Below, piece by piece: positions 58,150-62,332 of a stretch of 62,332 nt of DNA (its first letter is position 1; the number at the start of each line of letters is the position of its first letter). The notes below the pieces were generated by a model, which was given only the letters and a program-made list of their open reading frames with translations, did no database searches and was not told where the DNA came from. Made by a program: the position numbers and the translations under genes. Source of the stretch: Corynebacterium otitidis ATCC 51513 (GTDB lineage Bacteria; Actinomycetota; Actinomycetes; Mycobacteriales; Mycobacteriaceae); assembly GCF_000296405.1 (NCBI RefSeq), contig NZ_JH815192.1, positions 287,876-350,207 of the forward strand, written 5' to 3'.

Positions 58150-59598
58150 CTAGTCCCCCTCCCCCGCGTGCTTGGCGATGAGCCGCTTGACGGCCTCGGC
58201 ATCCTTCGGCAGGTCCACGACGCGGCGCTCCGCCTCGAGGATGCCCGCGAAGCGCTCCGGCACCGCGGGCGCGGTGCCGATCGCCTCTGCGATGGTGTCG
58301 GCGAACTTCACCGGCAGCGCGGTCTCCAGACACACGATCGGCGTGTCGATCTGGTCCTGGAGCTGCGCTGCGACGTGCCAGCCGTCGGCGGTGTGCGGGT
58401 CGATGAGCACCCCGCGCTCCCGGTACACCTCGGCGATGGTGCGCACCCGGTCCGCGTGGCTCGAGGAGCCCGACAAAAACCCGAAGTCCTCGGTGATGGT
58501 CTCCATGAGCCCGGTGCCCGACAGGTCGAAGCCGCCCTCGCGGAGCCGCGCGCCGAAGAGGTCGGCGACGCGCTCCGCGTCGCGGCCGGTGGCGTCCGCG
58601 ATGAGCCGCTCGAAGTTCGACGCCCGAGAGATATCCATCGACGGGCTCGAGGTGCGGTGGGTCTCCGCGGCGGAGCGCGGCCGATACGCCCCGGTGCGGA
58701 AGAACTCGTCGAGCACGTCGTTCTCGTTCGTCGCGACGATGAGCCGGTCGATGGGCACGCCCATCTGGCGGGCGACGTGCCCGGCGAACACGTCGCCGAA
58801 GTTGCCCGTCGGCACGCTGAACGACACCTTCTCCCCCGGGGTGGCGGCGACCTGCAGCCAGGAGGAGAGGTAGTAGACGATCTGGGCCATGAGCCGCGCC
58901 CAGTTGATGGAATTGACCGCCCCGATGCGGTGCTGGGCCTTGAACTCCGCGTCCGCGGAGACCTCCTTGACGACGTCCTGACAGTCGTCGAACACCCCGT
59001 CGAGCGCGATGTTGTGGATATTCGCGTCGTCGAGGCCGAACATCTGGGCCTGCTGGAACTCCGTCATGCGCCCCTTCGGGGTGAGCATGAACACCGAGAT
59101 ATTCTCCCGGCCGCGCATCGCGTACTCCGCCGACGAGCCCGTATCCCCCGACGTCGCGCCGAGGATGGTGAGGTACTCCCCGCGGCGCGCGAGCTCGAAC
59201 TCGAAAAACTCGCCGAGCGCCTGCATGGCGATGTCCTTGAACGCCGCGGTCGGCCCCTGCGAGAGGTGCGCCAGAAAGAGCCCCGGCGCGGCCTCGCTCA
59301 CCGGCACGATCGCCCGCTCGTCGGCGGCGGCGAACGCCTCGGTGTTGTAGGCGCGCTTCGCGATACCGACGAGCTCCTCGGGGTCGATGTCGTCGACGAA
59401 GAGCCCAAAGACCGCCGCGGCGAGCGCCGGGTAGCCGCCGGCCTCGAAGACGCCGCGGAGCCGCTCAAGGTCCTCCTCGCCGAGCTTCGGGTAACGCTCG
59501 GGCAGGTAGAGGCCCCCGTCCGGCGCCAGGCCCGCCAGGAGAATATCGGTGAATCCGTGGCCGGTGGCGCCCCGATCGCGCGTTGAGATGTAGTCCAC
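58150..59598 (-). CDS. thrC: Threonine synthase
   Basis: PLP enzyme converting O-phosphohomoserine to threonine, 482 residues, the long (class 2, yeast-like) type found in corynebacteria. The PLP lysine is K121 in SQGPTAAFKDIAMQ. GATSGDTGSSAEYA near residue 148 and SVPTGNFGDVFAG near 262 bind the cofactor phosphate. The start is GTG at 59598, and TACCAT ends exactly 7 nt upstream, so the mRNA is probably leaderless. It heads a three-gene transcript with the unknown protein and the Nudix hydrolase. Confidence 0.95.
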   Translation of the reverse strand: MDYISTRDRGATGHGFTDILLAGLAPDGGLYLPERYPKLGEEDLERLRGVFEAGGYPALAAAVFGLFVDDIDPEELVGIAKRAYNTEAFAAADERAIVPVSEAAPGLFLAHLSQGPTAAFKDIAMQALGEFFEFELARRGEYLTILGATSGDTGSSAEYAMRGRENISVFMLTPKGRMTEFQQAQMFGLDDANIHNIALDGVFDDCQDVVKEVSADAEFKAQHRIGAVNSINWARLMAQIVYYLSSWLQVAATPGEKVSFSVPTGNFGDVFAGHVARQMGVPIDRLIVATNENDVLDEFFRTGAYRPRSAAETHRTSSPSMDISRASNFERLIADATGRDAERVADLFGARLREGGFDLSGTGLMETITEDFGFLSGSSSHADRVRTIAEVYRERGVLIDPHTADGWHVAAQLQDQIDTPIVCLETALPVKFADTIAEAIGTAPAVPERFAGILEAERRVVDLPKDAEAVKRLIAKHAGEGD

Positions 59599-59605
59599 GC
59601 CGCCG

Positions 59606-59611
59606 ATGGTA
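59606..59611 (-). promoter_or_regulatory. -10 of leaderless thrC promoter
   Basis: TACCAT on the minus strand ends 7 nt before GTG 59598. Confidence 0.55.
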
Positions 59612-59670
59612 CGGCACCCGCGCCCCGGGGAGGCGGCCGGCTTCGGGCTTGTCCCGGTGGCGGCTGAGAA

Positions 59671-59698
59671 AAAGTCCGCTATCCTGTGGGCGGACTTT
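59671..59698 (+). promoter_or_regulatory. Inverted repeat over the -10 of the surface protein gene
   Basis: AAAGTCCGC (59671-59679) and GCGGACTTT (59690-59698) are a perfect 9-bp inverted repeat. They enclose the hexamer TATCCT (59680-59685). The arrangement is what a dimeric repressor operator would look like; the regulator is unknown. Confidence 0.5.
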
Positions 59699-59767
59699 CA
59701 GCTAGCTCCCAGCGCCGCCGCAGGGCCCGCCCCCGCGGCCCGGCGCGCCTCGCACCACAGGAGAGAC

Positions 59768-62332
59768 ATGACCACCACCACTTCCGGCCCGGCCCGCCGC
59801 GCGCGGCGTCGGGGGATCGCCGCCGCGGCGCTGTGCGCCGGGCTGTCCATCACCCTTCCCGTCGCGCCCGCAATCGCGCAGGACGCGCCGCCGCAGGAGG
59901 CGCCGTCGGCCGCGCCGGAGCCGGTGTCTCGGGCGGCGGACGTCGCGGACGCGATCGACGCCGACGCGGTGGCCGACGGCTCGATCACGACGATCGGGGA
60001 CCTCGCCGACCAGAAGAAGGCCGCGCAGACGCTCTCGGGCATGGTGCACCTCGCGGTGCCGCACCCGGACGCGCCGGCCGGCGCGTCGAACGCGGGGCTG
60101 CCCGGCCCGAGCGAGCCGGTGCGGGTCTTCGCCCAGTGGCGCGACGCGGACGGCACGGTCTCGCCGGTCTACACCGGCGAGACCCACACCTTCCCGGGGG
60201 AGGAGGACGCGGGCGCGCTGCGCTTCGTCCTGAGGCTCTCGGACTTCACCGACCCGGCGGGCCGGGAGCACCGCTTCGGCGGGCCGGCGCACGCCGCGCA
60301 GAGCTACCGGGTGTGGACCGCGCCGGCGACGAACCCGGAGACGGGCAACGAGCTCGTGCCGCTGCGGCACGCGGGCGGCTACACCCCGTACGCGTTCTCC
60401 CCCGTCACGGAGACCCGCCTGGGTTCCTCGCCGGTGCTCGGCGACCGCAACCGGCTCGGCCACGTGCTCGGCGCGGGCGTGTGGCTCTACGAGGTGCCGG
60501 GCGACTACGTCAAGGCCGAGGACGTCATCGTCGACGAGAAGGGCCCGCTGCCCAACCCGGCGCAGGGTCGCGAGCCCGACGCGGTGCGCACGGTGAGCGG
60601 CAACGTGTGGAAGGAGCGCACCCCGCAGCGGCCGCGCGGCCCGCGCGGCCAGGTTGTCAACGCGACCCAGGACCCCAAGGCCGCGGGCTACCGGGTGTTT
60701 GCCTCGACGCTGACCGAGGAGGGGGCGCGCGCCAACGAGGCGGTGCTGGCCCTCCCGCCGGAGGAGCGGGCGGCCGCGACGCGCGAGATGCTCCTCGAGC
60801 ACCCCGAGTATGTCGCGGCGACGGTCGTCGGGGAGACCGACGACAACGGCGACTACACGCTGCGCTTCCCCACCGAGGGCGACGCCTACGACCAGGAGAA
60901 CCTGTATCTCTGGGTGGAGGACCCCGAGGGGCGGCCGGTCTCGGCGTACGGCTCGTCGATGCAGCCGATCTTCCAGCCGCGCGGCAGCGCCGGCCCCTTC
61001 GAGCCGCAGCCGGTCGCGCAGGTCAACAACCGCGGCGCGGAGCTGCCCTACCAGAGGCTCTACGGCGCGCACCAGGCGCTGGCGGTCTCCACCGACGTGC
61101 GCCTTTCCCACGACCGCCCGGAGGGCGCGGCCCCCGGCGAGGCCGTCGAGGTCACCCTCGAGGGCCGCGTGCCCGACGACGCGACCGACCTGGAGTGGCG
61201 CGCGCCGGACGGTTCGACGGCGGCGACGTGCCGCGACGTCGACGGCCTCGAGGACTGCCTGAGGCTCACGGTGCCGGAGGACGCTACCCCCGGGGAGGCC
61301 TACAGCCTCGTGCTCGTCTCGGGGCGCAGCCCGATCGCCGCGACGTCGGTGACGGTCGTCGAGCCGGCCGAGGACGAGTCCATCCCGCTCGTGCCGCTCG
61401 TGCCCGCCGAGCCGCTGCCGGGCATCGGCGCGATCGAGGACCGGCTCGCCGTCGCGGGCGAGGAGATCGACCCCATCGAGGTGCCCGCCGAGGCGCTGCC
61501 CGAGGGCTCCCGTCTCGAGGCCGCCGGCCTGCCTAAGGGCCTGAGCCTCGACCCCGAGACCGGCGCGATCGTCGGGACCATCGACGCCGAGGCCGCGGGC
61601 GTCTACGACGTGCTCGTCGCCGCGCTCGACGCCGAGGGCACCCCGGTCGAGGCCGCCGGCCGGCCCGTCGTGGAGCGCTTCACCATCACCGTCGCGCCCG
61701 CGCCTGAGCCGGAGGACGAGGAGCTTATCGTCACCGGCCCGGGGCTTATCGTGCACACCGTCGACGAGGAGCCGCGCCCCATCGACGTGGGCGCCGCCGA
61801 CCACGCCGGGAACACGCCCGAGGGCACGCGGTTTAGCGCCGATGACCTGCCCCCGGGCCTCGAGCTCGACGAGGAGACCGGACGGATCACCGGGCGCCTG
61901 GAGCTCCCCGAGGACGAGTGGCTCGTCGCCGACGCGTTCACCGTCCGCGCGGAGGCGCCGGGCGGCGCCGCCGGGGAGACCCTCGTCGTCGTGGTGACCG
62001 TCGACCCGGCGGCCGCCCCGCGCCCCGAGGGGCCGCAGCCCCAGCCCGAGGAGCCCGACTCCGGCGCGCCCGAACCCGGGCCCGAGGACGAGGACGACGG
62101 CGACAAGGACGAGAACCGCGGCGACGAGGACGGCGACGAGCCCGGCGATGGCCACGACGGCGACGACCCGATCCCCGACGCACAGCCGCCCGCCCCGCGG
62201 CCGGGCGAGCACTCCCCCAGCGCCGGCGACGCGCCCAGCGACGAAGCGGGCCGGCCCGACGCGGGCGACGAGCCCGTCCCCGGCGACGCTCCAGCGGCCC
62301 CCGCCCCGGCCGGCCAGGAGCCCAAGGATGCC
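59768..62332 (+). CDS. Large secreted surface protein with Ig-like repeats, partial
   Basis: Open through the right edge; 855 codons are present. ATG at 59768 with AGGAGA about 5 nt upstream. A basic N-terminus, a hydrophobic core and an AIAQD-type cleavage site near residue 38 form a secretion signal. About residues 90-450 form a domain with LSGMVHLAVPHP, VFAQWRDADGTVSP and YRVFASTLTEEG, and a later ETDDNGDYTLRFPTEG stretch like a carboxypeptidase-regulatory or CNA-B-type beta domain. Two putative Ig (He_PIG-like) modules follow, marked by LPKGLSLDPETGAIVGTI and LPPGLELDEETGRITGRL. The visible end is acidic and Pro/Asp/Glu-rich, a typical wall-spanning stalk. A sortase signal may lie beyond the edge. 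Function may be adhesion. Confidence 0.78.
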   Translation, partial: MTTTTSGPARRARRRGIAAAALCAGLSITLPVAPAIAQDAPPQEAPSAAPEPVSRAADVADAIDADAVADGSITTIGDLADQKKAAQTLSGMVHLAVPHPDAPAGASNAGLPGPSEPVRVFAQWRDADGTVSPVYTGETHTFPGEEDAGALRFVLRLSDFTDPAGREHRFGGPAHAAQSYRVWTAPATNPETGNELVPLRHAGGYTPYAFSPVTETRLGSSPVLGDRNRLGHVLGAGVWLYEVPGDYVKAEDVIVDEKGPLPNPAQGREPDAVRTVSGNVWKERTPQRPRGPRGQVVNATQDPKAAGYRVFASTLTEEGARANEAVLALPPEERAAATREMLLEHPEYVAATVVGETDDNGDYTLRFPTEGDAYDQENLYLWVEDPEGRPVSAYGSSMQPIFQPRGSAGPFEPQPVAQVNNRGAELPYQRLYGAHQALAVSTDVRLSHDRPEGAAPGEAVEVTLEGRVPDDATDLEWRAPDGSTAATCRDVDGLEDCLRLTVPEDATPGEAYSLVLVSGRSPIAATSVTVVEPAEDESIPLVPLVPAEPLPGIGAIEDRLAVAGEEIDPIEVPAEALPEGSRLEAAGLPKGLSLDPETGAIVGTIDAEAAGVYDVLVAALDAEGTPVEAAGRPVVERFTITVAPAPEPEDEELIVTGPGLIVHTVDEEPRPIDVGAADHAGNTPEGTRFSADDLPPGLELDEETGRITGRLELPEDEWLVADAFTVRAEAPGGAAGETLVVVVTVDPAAAPRPEGPQPQPEEPDSGAPEPGPEDEDDGDKDENRGDEDGDEPGDGHDGDDPIPDAQPPAPRPGEHSPSAGDAPSDEAGRPDAGDEPVPGDAPAAPAPAGQEPKDA

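Noticed and set aside
55203..58202. 999-codon minus-strand frame across the exporter genes
   Set aside because: Covers the antisense of two ABC transporter genes and runs through the Nudix and thrC-neighbour genes in another frame. It is an artefact of high GC.

Overview
The window is about 62 kb of very GC-rich DNA (roughly 70-75 percent by eye) from an actinobacterium. Gene order and gene content point to a Corynebacterium or a close relative in the Mycobacteriales. The signs are a dcw cluster in the order mraZ-rsmH-ftsL-ftsI-murE-murF-mraY-murD-ftsW, a PknL kinase with PASTA repeats beside an Rv2175c-type protein, PimB', the ctaE-qcrCAB respiratory operon, an LtsA-type asparagine synthetase, and a single E2 protein (SucB/AceF) followed by lipB and lipA. 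The species cannot be named from the sequence alone. No tRNA, rRNA, CRISPR array, insertion sequence or prophage was seen.

Layout. 1-11697 (minus strand): cell wall and division genes from mraZ down to ftsW, which is cut by the left edge. 11698-13389: the dcw promoter with a MraZ-type operator, then DUF3040 and HEPN-family genes. 13390-24455: a block syntenic with M. tuberculosis Rv2170-Rv2190c, holding GNAT, prenyl synthase, Rv2175c-like, pknL, class II DAHP synthase, 3'-exoribonuclease, acyltransferase, glucokinase, pimB' and NlpC/P60. 24456-26476: an alcohol dehydrogenase behind an AT-rich leader, lying between conserved genes. 26477-33055 (minus): qcrB-qcrA-qcrC-ctaE, ctaF and ctaC, encoding the bc1-aa3 supercomplex apart from subunit I. 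33424-41199: ltsA, an A-type iron-sulfur carrier, DUF3043, a degenerate CobT-like gene, ilvE, pepA and a small conserved gene. 41369-50389: a lipoate block of sucB, gcvP, gcvT, gcvH, lipB and lipA. 50504-59598: DUF4191, RDD, glnA, a MacAB-like three-gene exporter, a Nudix hydrolase, an unknown gene and thrC. 59768 to the end: a large secreted surface protein cut by the right edge.

How the genes work together. The first third builds and regulates the envelope: lipid II precursors, septal transpeptidation, prenyl chains, PIM mannosylation, peptidoglycan hydrolysis and kinase sensing. The middle third is respiration. The lipoate block puts consumers of lipoate (the 2-oxo acid dehydrogenase E2 and glycine cleavage H protein) beside the two enzymes that make and attach it.

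Most notable observations: (1) many genes have a -10 hexamer ending 6-8 nt before the start codon and no Shine-Dalgarno, which indicates leaderless mRNAs and fixes several starts; (2) the MraZ-type operator has a near copy in inverted orientation about 250 bp away; (3) gcvP, gcvT and gcvH are separated by long, structured gaps, including a predicted three-way junction and an 8-codon leader ORF; (4) a CobT-like protein has lost the family's catalytic glutamate motif; (5) an alcohol dehydrogenase with an AT-rich leader is inserted between conserved neighbours.
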